A stretch of DNA of 64,000 nucleotides from Candidatus Lachnocurva vaginae (GCA_011082265.1 CP049781.1:992001-1056000), one strand, 5' to 3'. Shown: positions 37,848-46,205, numbered from the stretch's first letter. The notes: generated by a model not told the origin, from the letters alone. Translations and numbers: made by a program.

Positions 37848-39812
37848 TCACAAAATATCCTGAATAACAACCTGAATATTTTCTATATTATGATATTCAT
37901 TTATTGAAGGATAGTATGTAAATGTTATCGTAACATTTGGATTCAAATTTTTGTATGAAGATTCAGTTATAATACTATCTCCATATCTTTCAATAAGTTT
38001 TGCTTTTGCTTCCTCAGCTCCCGAAAACATAACTGCATCGACTACCCTATTTTTTTCATCAAGTAAATCGAATTTTAAGTAATTTTTATCTTTGCCTATC
38101 TCTCTTATTTTAAGTATTCGTATATTTTGATCTGCGAAAAGAGGTTTTGCGTTCATTTCTCCGAACGGCTCTAAAATGCCAACTTCTTTTATAAGCTTAA
38201 TTGAAATATAGGAAATCGGCATTACGACATCAATATTAACTGTCGAAGAAAAATCATCTTTTGTTAAGCTTGAGTTTTTATTAAGCCTCTTCCTAAGCTC
38301 ATCAATATTATCTGCTTCAAGAGAAAGCCCTGCTGCTTTTTTATGCCCACCATATTTTAAAAGCAAATCTTCGCATTTATGAAGTTCGTCATACATAAGA
38401 TAACTATCTATTGAACGCCCTGAACCTTTTGCAAAGTTTTTGCCGTCCACTAAAACTATTGTCGGTTTATTTTCTTGCTCTTTTATACGCCCTGCAACAA
38501 TTCCTGCTATACTTTCGTGTAAATCTTTAAGATATAAAACAAGGACATCGTCATCCTTATATTTTTCAACCTGAACCTGTGCCTCCTCAGTAGCTTCCCT
38601 AGTTTTATTTTTCCTTATACTATTTAATTCTACGAGATTCTTTGCAGCTTCTTTTATTTTTTCAATATCCTTACAAAGAAGCATTTCTACTGCTATCTTC
38701 GCATCTGAAATTCGACCACTGGCATTAAATATAGGACCTATCATAAAACCTATTGTAAATGAACTTACATAATTTTTTATACCCGCTGCTTCCATAAGTT
38801 CTTTTATAGGGATATCTTCGGATGTTACGTATTTATCAGAAATGTCATTTTTATAGGCAATTTCTTTTTTATCTGACCTTTCGTTTTGATCAGCAATTTC
38901 GTTTTGATCGGACCTTTCATTTTGATAAGCAATTTCGTTTTGATCGGACCTTTCGTTTAATAAATCAAATCCGCCCGATTCATCATTATTACCATTAATA
39001 CTTTGTATATCTTCAAAAGGTATATTTTTAACTTCGGTAAGTTCCTTAAGTCCGATTTTTACAATTGCTCTATTTTCATCAATAAGCGGCATAACATCGC
39101 ATATTGTCGCCATTGCAGCATATTTTAATTTACTTCTTACATAATAATTATCTCTATTAAATATATCATACAATACAAGGCAAACTTTATAAGCAACTAC
39201 AGCTCCACATATTTCTTTAAACTTTGATTCATCATCTTTTCTATGCGGATTTACTACGAAATGTGAAGGCGGAAGCTTTTCAACCTTTTTTCCATTAATT
39301 ATTTCATACGGAACTAAATGATGATCGGTTACAATTGTAAAAATTCCCTCTTTTTCCGAAAGTTCAATTGCATCATAAGCGGCAATTCCATTGTCGCAGG
39401 TGATAATCATATCAACTCCGTCTTCTTTTGCTTTTCTTACAAGCCTTTCATTAAGACCGTAACCGTCTGTTACTCTATTTGGTATATCATAATCAACATT
39501 TGCTCCTAAATTTTTAAGAGATGAAACCAAAATATAATTCGACATAATGCCGTCAACATCATAGTCGCCTATAATTCTTATTTTTTTATGTTCTTCTATA
39601 AATTGTTTTATAGCTCTCGCAGCTTCTTCTACATCTTTTAAAATATAAGGAGAATTGATATCGCTTTCTTTCGGATAAAGATAAGACTCCATATCCTCTT
39701 CTTTTATATCTCTATTAACAAGAAGCCTCATTATAACCGGATCCAAGTTGAATTTTTTTGCTAACAGGTTAAAATCGGCTTTCTTCATAAGTTTTATGTA
39801 TTTTTTTGCCAT
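37848..39812 (-). CDS. recJ: single-stranded-DNA-specific exonuclease RecJ with repeat insertion
   Basis: 5'-3' ssDNA exonuclease for recombination and mismatch repair. 654 aa. The DHH metal motifs are visible: GDYDVDGIMSNY (about 80), CDNGIAA and TDHHLVPYE (about 165). The DHHA1 domain (KGSGRSIDSYLMYDEL, GGHKKAAGLSLE) and the C-terminal OB-like domain follow. Oddity: between the DHH and later catalytic parts (about residues 284-325) sits a Glu/Asn/Ser/Asp-rich insertion made of 12-residue repeats (NERSDQNEIAYQ-like), coded by a 36-bp minisatellite. The repeat keeps frame. It probably forms a flexible loop. Confidence 0.93.
   Translation of the reverse strand: MAKKYIKLMKKADFNLLAKKFNLDPVIMRLLVNRDIKEEDMESYLYPKESDINSPYILKDVEEAARAIKQFIEEHKKIRIIGDYDVDGIMSNYILVSSLKNLGANVDYDIPNRVTDGYGLNERLVRKAKEDGVDMIITCDNGIAAYDAIELSEKEGIFTIVTDHHLVPYEIINGKKVEKLPPSHFVVNPHRKDDESKFKEICGAVVAYKVCLVLYDIFNRDNYYVRSKLKYAAMATICDVMPLIDENRAIVKIGLKELTEVKNIPFEDIQSINGNNDESGGFDLLNERSDQNEIAYQNERSDQNEIADQNERSDKKEIAYKNDISDKYVTSEDIPIKELMEAAGIKNYVSSFTIGFMIGPIFNASGRISDAKIAVEMLLCKDIEKIKEAAKNLVELNSIRKNKTREATEEAQVQVEKYKDDDVLVLYLKDLHESIAGIVAGRIKEQENKPTIVLVDGKNFAKGSGRSIDSYLMYDELHKCEDLLLKYGGHKKAAGLSLEADNIDELRKRLNKNSSLTKDDFSSTVNIDVVMPISYISIKLIKEVGILEPFGEMNAKPLFADQNIRILKIREIGKDKNYLKFDLLDEKNRVVDAVMFSGAEEAKAKLIERYGDSIITESSYKNLNPNVTITFTYYPSINEYHNIENIQVVIQDIL
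38857..38957. repeat. 36-bp in-frame minisatellite inside recJ
   Basis: About 2.8 copies of a 36-bp unit beginning GCAATTTCGTTTTGATCGGA on the plus strand, with few mismatches. Each unit adds 12 residues to RecJ. Confidence 0.88.
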
Positions 39813-40039
39813 TATGTTGCTTTCTAACGCTTTTTTTCTAATTCTACTTTATAATATATCTACTTGTGTCAGATTTTTATATACTATCTAGACACTTTAA
39901 AAATTAATTTAAATTTAAAAAGATAAACTATACTCTTATATCCATTATATATATCACAGTATGCTTTTTCAAAATTTACTAACTTCTTTACGATTACATA
40001 ACTTGCTTTTTATTCAAGAAACCTTGTACCTAATGTCCT

Positions 40040-40528
40040 TTAACTTTTTTTAAAAGTTAAAAGCTTATTCCTATAATATTCATATTGTTTTTTTCGTGCT
40101 TCAATCTCAGCAGGAAGACCAGATGAAATATCATTACATAATGAATCGAACCTATCGAGAATAGATACTATTCTTTCTTGTTCTTCTATAGTCGGCAACA
40201 TTATTTCAATGCTACCTAATTTGCTTGGTGTTACTTCAATTACCTTTGTGCCATGTGCCAAACATTTCTTTTGTTCAAAGAAAGAAGCTGAATGAAAAAA
40301 GTAAGACATATATTTAGCATTCTGATTATGACTAATGATTGCCGTATGTCCACTTATAGCAATTTCTTCATCACCAAGCCATGCAGTACAAGAGCAAACA
40401 TCTTCAACATTTTCGCTTGTAACCGCCATAACAATATCTCCCGTTTTTGCAGTCTTTGACTTTGCAAATACTTCATCATTCACAAATGTTAAAGTTTTAT
40501 ATGCATAGACTCCAAAGTGTGTGTACAT
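40040..40528 (-). CDS. hsdS: HsdS third specificity half (out-of-frame C-terminal segment)
   Basis: 162 aa from an internal ATG. The same frame is open upstream to about 40.70 kb and reads YAPVKLEEIATIVRGGNFQK, the usual beginning of an HsdS target-recognition domain, so the frame from 40528 lacks its own domain start. It ends with the conserved spacer helix (GLPAEIEARKKQYEYYRNKLLTF), nearly identical to that of the hsdS gene just upstream. It is cut off from that gene by one reading-frame step within a TGTC tetranucleotide repeat. One more repeat unit, or two fewer, would fuse the two into a three-domain protein. Confidence 0.75.
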   Translation of the reverse strand: MYTHFGVYAYKTLTFVNDEVFAKSKTAKTGDIVMAVTSENVEDVCSCTAWLGDEEIAISGHTAIISHNQNAKYMSYFFHSASFFEQKKCLAHGTKVIEVTPSKLGSIEIMLPTIEEQERIVSILDRFDSLCNDISSGLPAEIEARKKQYEYYRNKLLTFKKS

Positions 40529-40659
40529 CTGACCGTAATGAATACAAGGTTTTCCGTGTTTTATAAAATCCTTCTTTTGGAAATTACCTCCACGGACAAT
40601 TGTAGCAATCTCTTCAAGCTTAACAGGAGCATAACCAAAGACATACTGAATAAGCCTAA

Positions 40660-41886
40660 TTATTGCTTGTCTGTCTGTCTGTCTGGAATTATCTCGCCTT
40701 TTTCAGCAAATGTCAAAAGCATATCTCGATAATATTCGTATTGTTTTTGACGTGCTTCAATCTCGGCAGGAAGACCAATGTTGAGGTCAGAGCAGATAGT
40801 GTCAAAGTTATCTAATACTTCTGCTATTTTAATTTGTACATCTAAAGGTGGCATAGGAACTTCAAATTGCTCCAAAACTCTCATGCCAAGATTGGGCTGT
40901 GATCCATGGCTCGCCTTCGATTTAACCATATTTTGCACACTAGTGGATTGTAATAAGTGAAACAAATATCGTGAAGAGTTGTTATCGTTTACTCGCAGTG
41001 CGGCAATAGGAGACCAAATATTAAACCTTTCATCAGTATCCACATATCCAACTTTACCAGTTGTTGATCCTGATTTAACCATAAATACATCATTTCTTTG
41101 TGGTTTATATTTTTTGCAACATTCTTCATCAAATTCCTTTGTGATATTACCTCGTTTTTTTTCAAAATGTATCTTTCCATCTGACACTGCCTCTGCAGAC
41201 AAAAACGGAATTCCATCATCAACTAAAACAGGTGTTGTGTGTGGTCCATCTGTGATTGGCTGCGAAAGCATATCAATCAATTTTCCAACTCTAACATTGA
41301 CATTTTGATTGTTATTGAGAAGCTCATCACGATAAAATTCATACTGCTTATTCCTTTTTGTAAGCTCTTTTGTAAGCTCTTTTGTAAGCTCTTCTGTAAG
41401 CTCTGTGAAAGAATCCAATATACGGACTATTTCACGTTGTATAGGAAGAGGAGGGATGGGGATTTTTATTTTTGCCATTACATTACTCATAAGTTTCGGG
41501 TTTCCCATTCCATAATTAACATAATGTGGTGCATCCCTATTCAATATATAAAAAAGAAACTTAGTATCTAATATTCTAGATTTATTATCTATAATTCCAC
41601 AAACATTTGTAATATTAAATTTACCCATTCTATAAAACACAGTTCCTGCATTTGCTCCATCCGTAGTCCACGTTATATATTCTCCATCAAACATATAGGT
41701 GGATATAGCACCCAGTTCTCCATTATTTTCAGTTTGAGACGAATATACTGGATATGTTCCCTCGTTTTGTTTCAAAAAATCTTTGGACATGACTTTTCCA
41801 CGACTAATAGAAACTATCTCTCCCAATTCTTTATACTCCACCCCATTCGGGCACATTTCTTTTATAAGTTCATCTATTTTTGACAT
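40660..41886 (-). CDS. hsdS: type I restriction-modification specificity subunit HsdS
   Basis: 408 aa, the normal two-domain size. Target-recognition domain 1 is at about 15-150 (YKELGEIVSISRGKVMS), and the first spacer helix at about 155-190 carries TEELTKELTKELTKR, coded by four 12-bp repeats. Domain 2 is at about 205-345 (LIDMLSQPITDGPHTTP) and the second spacer helix at about 350-400. HsdS sets the DNA sequence recognised by HsdM/HsdR. Neither of those genes is in the window, so it acts with subunits encoded elsewhere or is an alternative specificity cassette. The chain ends in DRQTDKQ, translated from the tetranucleotide repeat. Confidence 0.93.
   Translation of the reverse strand: MSKIDELIKEMCPNGVEYKELGEIVSISRGKVMSKDFLKQNEGTYPVYSSQTENNGELGAISTYMFDGEYITWTTDGANAGTVFYRMGKFNITNVCGIIDNKSRILDTKFLFYILNRDAPHYVNYGMGNPKLMSNVMAKIKIPIPPLPIQREIVRILDSFTELTEELTKELTKELTKRNKQYEFYRDELLNNNQNVNVRVGKLIDMLSQPITDGPHTTPVLVDDGIPFLSAEAVSDGKIHFEKKRGNITKEFDEECCKKYKPQRNDVFMVKSGSTTGKVGYVDTDERFNIWSPIAALRVNDNNSSRYLFHLLQSTSVQNMVKSKASHGSQPNLGMRVLEQFEVPMPPLDVQIKIAEVLDNFDTICSDLNIGLPAEIEARQKQYEYYRDMLLTFAEKGEIIPDRQTDKQ
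40668..40685. repeat. hsdS: TGTC tetranucleotide repeat (GACA on coding strand), 4.5 units
   Basis: It lies at the 3' end of the full hsdS gene, just before its stop. Unit number sets whether the reading frame stops or enters the third specificity half. Confidence 0.85.
41356..41403. repeat. hsdS: 12-bp in-frame repeat in hsdS spacer helix, 4 units
   Basis: The unit TTTTGTAAGCTC (plus strand) encodes LTKE. It sits between the two recognition domains, the same place as the TAEL repeats of EcoR124I whose copy number changes target spacing. Confidence 0.9.
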
Positions 41887-42023
41887 AATAATTTCCCTGC
41901 TTCATATCCTTTATAATAATATGACTGTTCAATTCCTTTAAAAATAACATCTCTACCATTTACTTTATCTATTAAATTATATTTTATCAGAGATTTTATC
42001 TCTAAATCATTAATAGAGCTTCG
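41874..42023 (-). pseudogene. C-terminal remnant of a gene formerly upstream of hsdS
   Basis: An open stretch of 49 codons without a start, reading INDLEIKSLIKYNLIDKVNG, then a Tyr-rich YYYKGYEAGKLL. It ends in a TAG that overlaps the hsdS ATG region, as in a translationally coupled operon. It looks like the end of a protein rather than random DNA. I do not recognise it as HsdM. The preceding part is lost where the DUF4143 ATPase gene now ends, 40 bp away. Confidence 0.4.
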
Positions 42024-42063
42024 TTATTTAGTTTATGTAGTTTTAATGAAATATTAATAAATC

Positions 42064-43419
42064 TTAAATTCCGCTCAAATCAACTTCATAAATCATCTTG
42101 CCCTTCACCCTCGGCTGTGTAAAAAATATAACCATATACCAAGGTAAATAGGTTACTTTTTCAACCTTTTCTACATTTGATTTTGAAAATACAATACTTT
42201 CATCAAATTTCCAATTATCTACTTCTAAAGCGTGGTTAATTGAAGGATGTTTTTTAAAATCATTTCCTGATTTTATTTCTATTAGAGAGACTTTAAGTCC
42301 TTTTTTTAAAACAAAGTCCAACTCTCCTACTTTCTTAGAATCAAAATAATGAAGATCAAAACCGTTTGATTTTAAGTTTTGTGCAAAAACATTTTCTAAA
42401 ATGCTTCCCATATTAACACCTACATTGCCATTTAGAAGGTCAAATTGTATATTATCCATACCGGCTGCACAAAGAAGTCCGACATCATTCATATACAATT
42501 TAAATAAATTTCTTTTCTCATTAAGTACCAAAGGAAGCTGAGGTTCTGTAACATTGTAGCAAGGAAGTGCAACCCCGGCATCTATAAGCCAATTAAAGCT
42601 TTCATCATATCGCTCAAATCTTGCCGTCTTGCTTATGCTGTTTAATTTAAATCTTCTATTTTTATCATTCAGCTGCGACGGTATGCTGTCAAATATACTT
42701 TTTATTTTAATTTTATTATTTCCGGCTACATATCTTGAAATATCAAGCCTATATAAATCTAAAATACTTTTCTGATTTAAGATTACTTTCGCTATGTCAT
42801 GCGTCTTTACATAAATCTGAACTGTTTCGGGCATTCCGCCTACTACAAGATAACTGTAAAACAACTTGCTAAGCGTATCATGTACGCTGTCAGATACTTT
42901 TTCTTTGTTTTCATAGCATGTGTTTAAGTAGCTTATTGTCTCATCCGAAACTCCATTCGCCCAAAGATATTCTTCCAAATCTAAAGGATACATTTTAAAT
43001 ATTTTTTCAAAACCTACTGAATATGATTTTATATCCTTATAATTTATTCCTAAAAGTGAACCCGACTCAATATAGTCAAATCGTCCGTCTTCAATTAAAA
43101 ATTTAATTGCAGACCTTACATTCGGGCATTCCTGTACTTCGTCAAAAAATATCAAAGTTTTCTTCGGCTCAAGCGGCACCCTTAAATACGCTGTCAAATT
43201 GGTAATAATAGCTTCAACTGTAAGACTTTCTTTAAAAATATTCTTTGCACTTTCATCTCTTACAAAGTTTATTTCAGCAAAATGCTTATATTCTTTTTTT
43301 CCAAACTCTCTTATAAGAGTCGTTTTTCCGACCTGACGTGCTCCTGTAATACACAGTGCTTTCCCCTCGGATGCTTTTTTCCATTCTAAAAGATCATTGT
43401 ATGCTTTTCTCTTTAACAT
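42064..43419 (-). CDS. AAA+ ATPase with C-terminal DUF4143 (nuclease-like) domain
   Basis: 451 aa. The N-terminal ATPase has Walker A ITGARQVGKTTLI (about 24-36), Walker B TLIFFDEVQECPN (about 88-100) and a sensor SGSLLG. The C-terminal domain (DUF4143, about 210-430) ends with a PD-(D/E)xK-like segment: GELDFVLKKGLKVSLIEIKSG shows the D-x(n)-ExK arrangement. Large paralogous families of these ATPases occur in anaerobes, often near restriction or defence genes, with unknown cellular role. Here it is directly upstream of the orphan hsdS genes. GGAG precedes the ATG. Confidence 0.85.
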   Translation of the reverse strand: MLKRKAYNDLLEWKKASEGKALCITGARQVGKTTLIREFGKKEYKHFAEINFVRDESAKNIFKESLTVEAIITNLTAYLRVPLEPKKTLIFFDEVQECPNVRSAIKFLIEDGRFDYIESGSLLGINYKDIKSYSVGFEKIFKMYPLDLEEYLWANGVSDETISYLNTCYENKEKVSDSVHDTLSKLFYSYLVVGGMPETVQIYVKTHDIAKVILNQKSILDLYRLDISRYVAGNNKIKIKSIFDSIPSQLNDKNRRFKLNSISKTARFERYDESFNWLIDAGVALPCYNVTEPQLPLVLNEKRNLFKLYMNDVGLLCAAGMDNIQFDLLNGNVGVNMGSILENVFAQNLKSNGFDLHYFDSKKVGELDFVLKKGLKVSLIEIKSGNDFKKHPSINHALEVDNWKFDESIVFSKSNVEKVEKVTYLPWYMVIFFTQPRVKGKMIYEVDLSGI

Positions 43420-43489
43420 TTTATCTCCAAAGTCCTTATTCTATATGACCTTAACGAGTATATTGTAACATTATTCCACACTTTTGCAA

Positions 43490-43608
43490 AGAGTTTTGCG
43501 ACATTCTTCTGTACTTTTTGAGAGATATTTGCGACATTTTTCTGTAATTTTTGTGAATTATTTGCGACATTTTTCTATAATTTTTATGAATTATTTGCGA
43601 CATTTTTC
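43490..43608. repeat. about 33-bp tandem repeat, 3.7 copies, built around GCGACATTTTTC
   Basis: Units of 31-33 bp, each with a TTGCGACATTTTTCTGTAAT-like core, run up to the patB 3' fragment. One further isolated copy of the core lies after the intact patB gene at 56.1 kb. This fills most of the 338-bp gap downstream of the LytTR gene; there is no gene in it beyond the fragment listed next. Confidence 0.85.
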
Positions 43609-43615
43609 CACCGTC

Positions 43616-43709
43616 TTATTTATTAAAATGTCTTTCCAAAGCATACTTTATTCTGTTCATTCCTTCTCTTACAACGCTTCTTGGGCTTACATAATTAAAA
43701 CACACAAAT
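43616..43709 (-). pseudogene. 3' fragment of a patB/malY-type aminotransferase gene
   Basis: Reads FVCFNYVSPRSVVREGMNRI and ends ERHFNK with a TAA. This lines up codon for codon with the end of the intact aminotransferase at 56.1 kb (FMRFNFASQRSIVREGMNRI and the same ERHFNK). The DNA is about 85-90% identical over about 100 bp and then diverges abruptly. With the intact gene it makes a direct repeat bracketing the whole TOMM/quorum-sensing segment. Confidence 0.85.
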
Positions 43710-43758
43710 TCGATTAATAGATTTTGGGATATAAAAATAACCTCTAAACTGAATTGAT

Positions 43759-44511
43759 TTATTTCATATCAGCTATTTTACCAAGCCTTCTCATTATAGA
43801 ATTTATCTTAAGCCTTGCAACCTGACAGGTTGTTCCGTCACAAAACACCAATTTGCTTTTCTTTTTATCAACTGAAGATACATTATTTATATTGAAAAGT
43901 GTCGACCTGTCCGCCTTTTCAAGGACATGCTTTTTATCCAAGTCTATAATATCAGATAAAGAGCCGTAAAATTCTTGCCTATAACTTTTTGCACAAATAA
44001 TTAATCTATGAGGATTTTGTGAAGTCTGTATAAATAATATATCCGAATACGGAACACTTACACCTTTTAGCCCTTGACTTGAATAAGTCAGCATATCTTT
44101 ATTTGAAACTTCTTCCTTATCCGAAGCACAATCCAAACACTCTCTTACTCTATCTCTAAAAACATCCTCCGGACTGTCTTTTGTAATAAAATCAAGTGCC
44201 GATATATGATTTTTAAAAGCGAGCGGCATAGACTCAGATAGAGTTGTAACAAATACAATAAGTCCGTACGGATTATAGCTTCTTATATCTTTTGCAATAG
44301 AAAAGCCTTTTTCCTTATCATCATCAATTTCTAAATCAAGAAAATAAAGATCATAATTAACTTTTTCTTTTATTTCGTCATTATATTCTTTTTCACTTGA
44401 TATACTTTTTATTGTAACCTTTTCGTTTTTTTCTTTTGAAATATCTAAAATGGCATTTTCAAGTCTTGTCATATGCGTTGGATTATCTTCCAATATAATA
44501 GCTTTGATCAA
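43759..44511 (-). CDS. LytTR-family response regulator (AgrA/ComE type), copy 1
   Basis: 250 aa. The receiver domain is at about 1-125, with the phospho-acceptor Asp in YDLYFLDLEID (about residue 58), acidic pocket residues in ILEDN, and a Lys in ITKDSPED. The LytTR DNA-binding domain is at about 145-245 (LTYSSQGLKGVSVPYSDILF and later VLEKADRSTLFNINNVSSV). Proteins of this group bind pairs of 9-bp direct repeats about two helical turns apart; matching sites lie upstream of its own operon, the TOMM operon and the toxin operon. It overlaps the kinase gene by 4 bp. It differs from the second copy near 54.5 kb by only a handful of residues. Confidence 0.94.
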   Translation of the reverse strand: MIKAIILEDNPTHMTRLENAILDISKEKNEKVTIKSISSEKEYNDEIKEKVNYDLYFLDLEIDDDKEKGFSIAKDIRSYNPYGLIVFVTTLSESMPLAFKNHISALDFITKDSPEDVFRDRVRECLDCASDKEEVSNKDMLTYSSQGLKGVSVPYSDILFIQTSQNPHRLIICAKSYRQEFYGSLSDIIDLDKKHVLEKADRSTLFNINNVSSVDKKKSKLVFCDGTTCQVARLKINSIMRRLGKIADMK

Positions 44512-45830
44512 CTTTTATCTCCCTTATTTTTAAAATAAAGCTTTTGTGTAAACGAATTTTCCGTAATAACAGTTCTAATTTCTATACTTTCATATTCCAA
44601 TAGTAACTTTGAAACCGTATATAAACCTATTCCCCTGTTACTTCCTTTGGTAGAATATCCCTTTTCCCAAATTTCATTTTGATCAATATGTTTTTTTTCT
44701 CTCGTATTTTCTATAACTAAAGAAGTTATGCCTTTATCGGAAGATACTGCGACTGTAACGTTCGGCTCATCCGATTTCTCTGCTGCTTCAAGTGCATTAT
44801 CGCATAAGATATTAAGAATTCTTATCGTATCAAGCATAGGTACCGAAACTTTCGGAATATCTCCCATAATCTCCAGTTTAAATGGAATTTTTTCATTCTT
44901 CGCCTGAATCATTTTCTGCATTAAAACATTTTTTATAGCAATATCCTTTATCCTATTGGCATTAAATACTGAATAATCGGATTTTTTCAATCCCTTATTC
45001 ATTTTTATAAGTACATTTTCATAAATGGATTTAATTTCAGGAATATTGCTTTCTTCTATCGCAGGTTCAAGGGAGGCTATAATTCCTCCGAAGTCGTGTC
45101 TGAATCCTCTGATTTCATCATATAGAGAAGACAGCTCCGTAACCATCTGATTTAAAGAGCGATTTTCATTTTCTTTCTCTTTTAAATTCTCATTTTCAAG
45201 ATATCTCTTCTGTCTTTCTCTAAGGTATAAAATTGTAAGCAAATAAAACATAAAAACAAATAGAGATATGACCAAATCGTACTCACGTATAAACGGATTT
45301 TTTAACACTTTTAATGCAACACCCGACACCCTTGTAACACTTAAAACTGAAAATATAAATATAGCTTTATTTACATAATGAAAAAACTCTTTCAATTCCA
45401 ATAGCTCCCTATTTAGTTTTATATAATTCATAATTATTAAAGCTATTAATAAACACAGAAACGTTTCAAAAAATCTTTCAACATGTGCACGCAATATAGA
45501 CATCTCATATACATTGGATACTCTGTCCAATACGCTTCCAAAGAAGAAACGAATTGAATCGTACGTTAGAAATAAATACAACGCATAAAATAAAGATACT
45601 CTCTTATCTTTTTTCAGTTCTATAAAAAAAATCAAAAAATAGAAAAGTATTACTGCAACACTTTCAAGTGATACGTATGGAATTGTCAAAATTATTAACA
45701 AAAATAAATAAAACCAGTTTAGTTTTTTCTTAAAAATTTTATCTACTTTTAAACTTATAACCATTCGTGGTAAAACTCCGTATAAAAATAAAGAGCTTAT
45801 GCCTAATAATACACTAAAAAACAATTTCAT
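44508..45830 (-). CDS. AgrC/ComD-type sensor histidine kinase
   Basis: 440 aa, HPK10-like. Six or seven membrane helices (about 1-205) make the peptide-sensing region. A coiled-coil linker follows, then the phospho-acceptor His in EIRGFRHDFGGIIAS (about residue 245) and a GHKL ATPase domain with the N box LNILCDNALEAAE and G box GSNRGIGLYTVSKLL. Kinases of this class detect secreted peptides and pass phosphate to LytTR regulators. The gene follows a 22-codon peptide gene by 57 bp and overlaps the regulator, so the three form a compact peptide-kinase-regulator unit. AAAGG lies about 9 bases before the ATG. Confidence 0.93.
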   Translation of the reverse strand: MKLFFSVLLGISSLFLYGVLPRMVISLKVDKIFKKKLNWFYLFLLIILTIPYVSLESVAVILFYFLIFFIELKKDKRVSLFYALYLFLTYDSIRFFFGSVLDRVSNVYEMSILRAHVERFFETFLCLLIALIIMNYIKLNRELLELKEFFHYVNKAIFIFSVLSVTRVSGVALKVLKNPFIREYDLVISLFVFMFYLLTILYLRERQKRYLENENLKEKENENRSLNQMVTELSSLYDEIRGFRHDFGGIIASLEPAIEESNIPEIKSIYENVLIKMNKGLKKSDYSVFNANRIKDIAIKNVLMQKMIQAKNEKIPFKLEIMGDIPKVSVPMLDTIRILNILCDNALEAAEKSDEPNVTVAVSSDKGITSLVIENTREKKHIDQNEIWEKGYSTKGSNRGIGLYTVSKLLLEYESIEIRTVITENSFTQKLYFKNKGDKS

Positions 45831-45887
45831 AAATATTACCTTTTACTTTAGATAATTTAAAAGTTTAACTTAAAAATTTAAATTAAA

Positions 45888-45956
45888 TTACCATATGGTG
45901 TGAATTCTAATATGAACTAATAATTCATCTAAAACTTTCTTACTTAAATTAAACAT
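45888..45956 (-). CDS. 22-residue candidate signalling peptide (pheromone)
   Basis: A very short gene with an excellent ribosome site: GGGAGGAAAAG ending 5 bases before the ATG. The product begins MFNLSKKVLDELLV and ends in HTIW: a Lys-containing amphipathic segment followed by a His/Ile/Arg-rich tail with C-terminal Trp. It has no Gly-Gly leader and no Sec signal, and no Cys for an AgrD-type thiolactone. It lies between the LytTR-site promoter and the AgrC/ComD-type kinase, exactly where autoinducer genes sit in peptide-controlled circuits. Translation is well supported; the signalling role is inference from position. Confidence 0.6.
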   Translation of the reverse strand: MFNLSKKVLDELLVHIRIHTIW

Positions 45957-46081
45957 TTTACTTTTCCTCCCTTTTGTAATTTTTAATCAATTTATCCTTC
46001 AAATTTCTTATTTTTAATTTTACTATAAAATGTACTTAATAATTCTTACTTACATTCATTAATGATTAATCATCTATTCAT

Positions 46082-46145
46082 AATATATCATCTAAAAAAA
46101 ATAATTGGGTTACCTTTCCTAAAAACCCCATTTTTATTTCCTGAA
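46082..46145 (-). promoter_or_regulatory. repeated promoter block A with paired LytTR-like sites (peptide-kinase-regulator operon)
   Basis: On the minus strand, 9-bp direct repeats TTCAGGAAA (46137-46145) and TTTAGGAAA (46115-46123) start 22 bp apart. About 28 bp later comes -10 TATATT (46082-46087), with no good -35 (near CCCAAT), as expected for an activated promoter. A perfect 10-bp palindrome, TGATTAATCA, follows near the predicted start. The block is conserved over about 130 bp with those at 52.1 and 55.9 kb. Confidence 0.75.
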
Positions 46146-46205
46146 TTTTATGTTTTTTGTATTTTTGAGCGGTTTTTAGTATAAAAATAGGCTTATATAA
46201 CAAAA

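Noticed and set aside
42064..43419. HsdR or other restriction nuclease partner of hsdS
   Set aside because: The gene is an AAA/DUF4143 ATPase without helicase motifs; it is not a type I restriction subunit.
43490..43608. CRISPR array
   Set aside because: The 31-33 bp periodicity comes from a contiguous tandem repeat; there are no unique spacers and no cas genes.
45888..45956. AgrD-type cyclic peptide precursor
   Set aside because: No cysteine, no acidic C-terminal tail and no AgrB gene nearby; a linear peptide is more likely.
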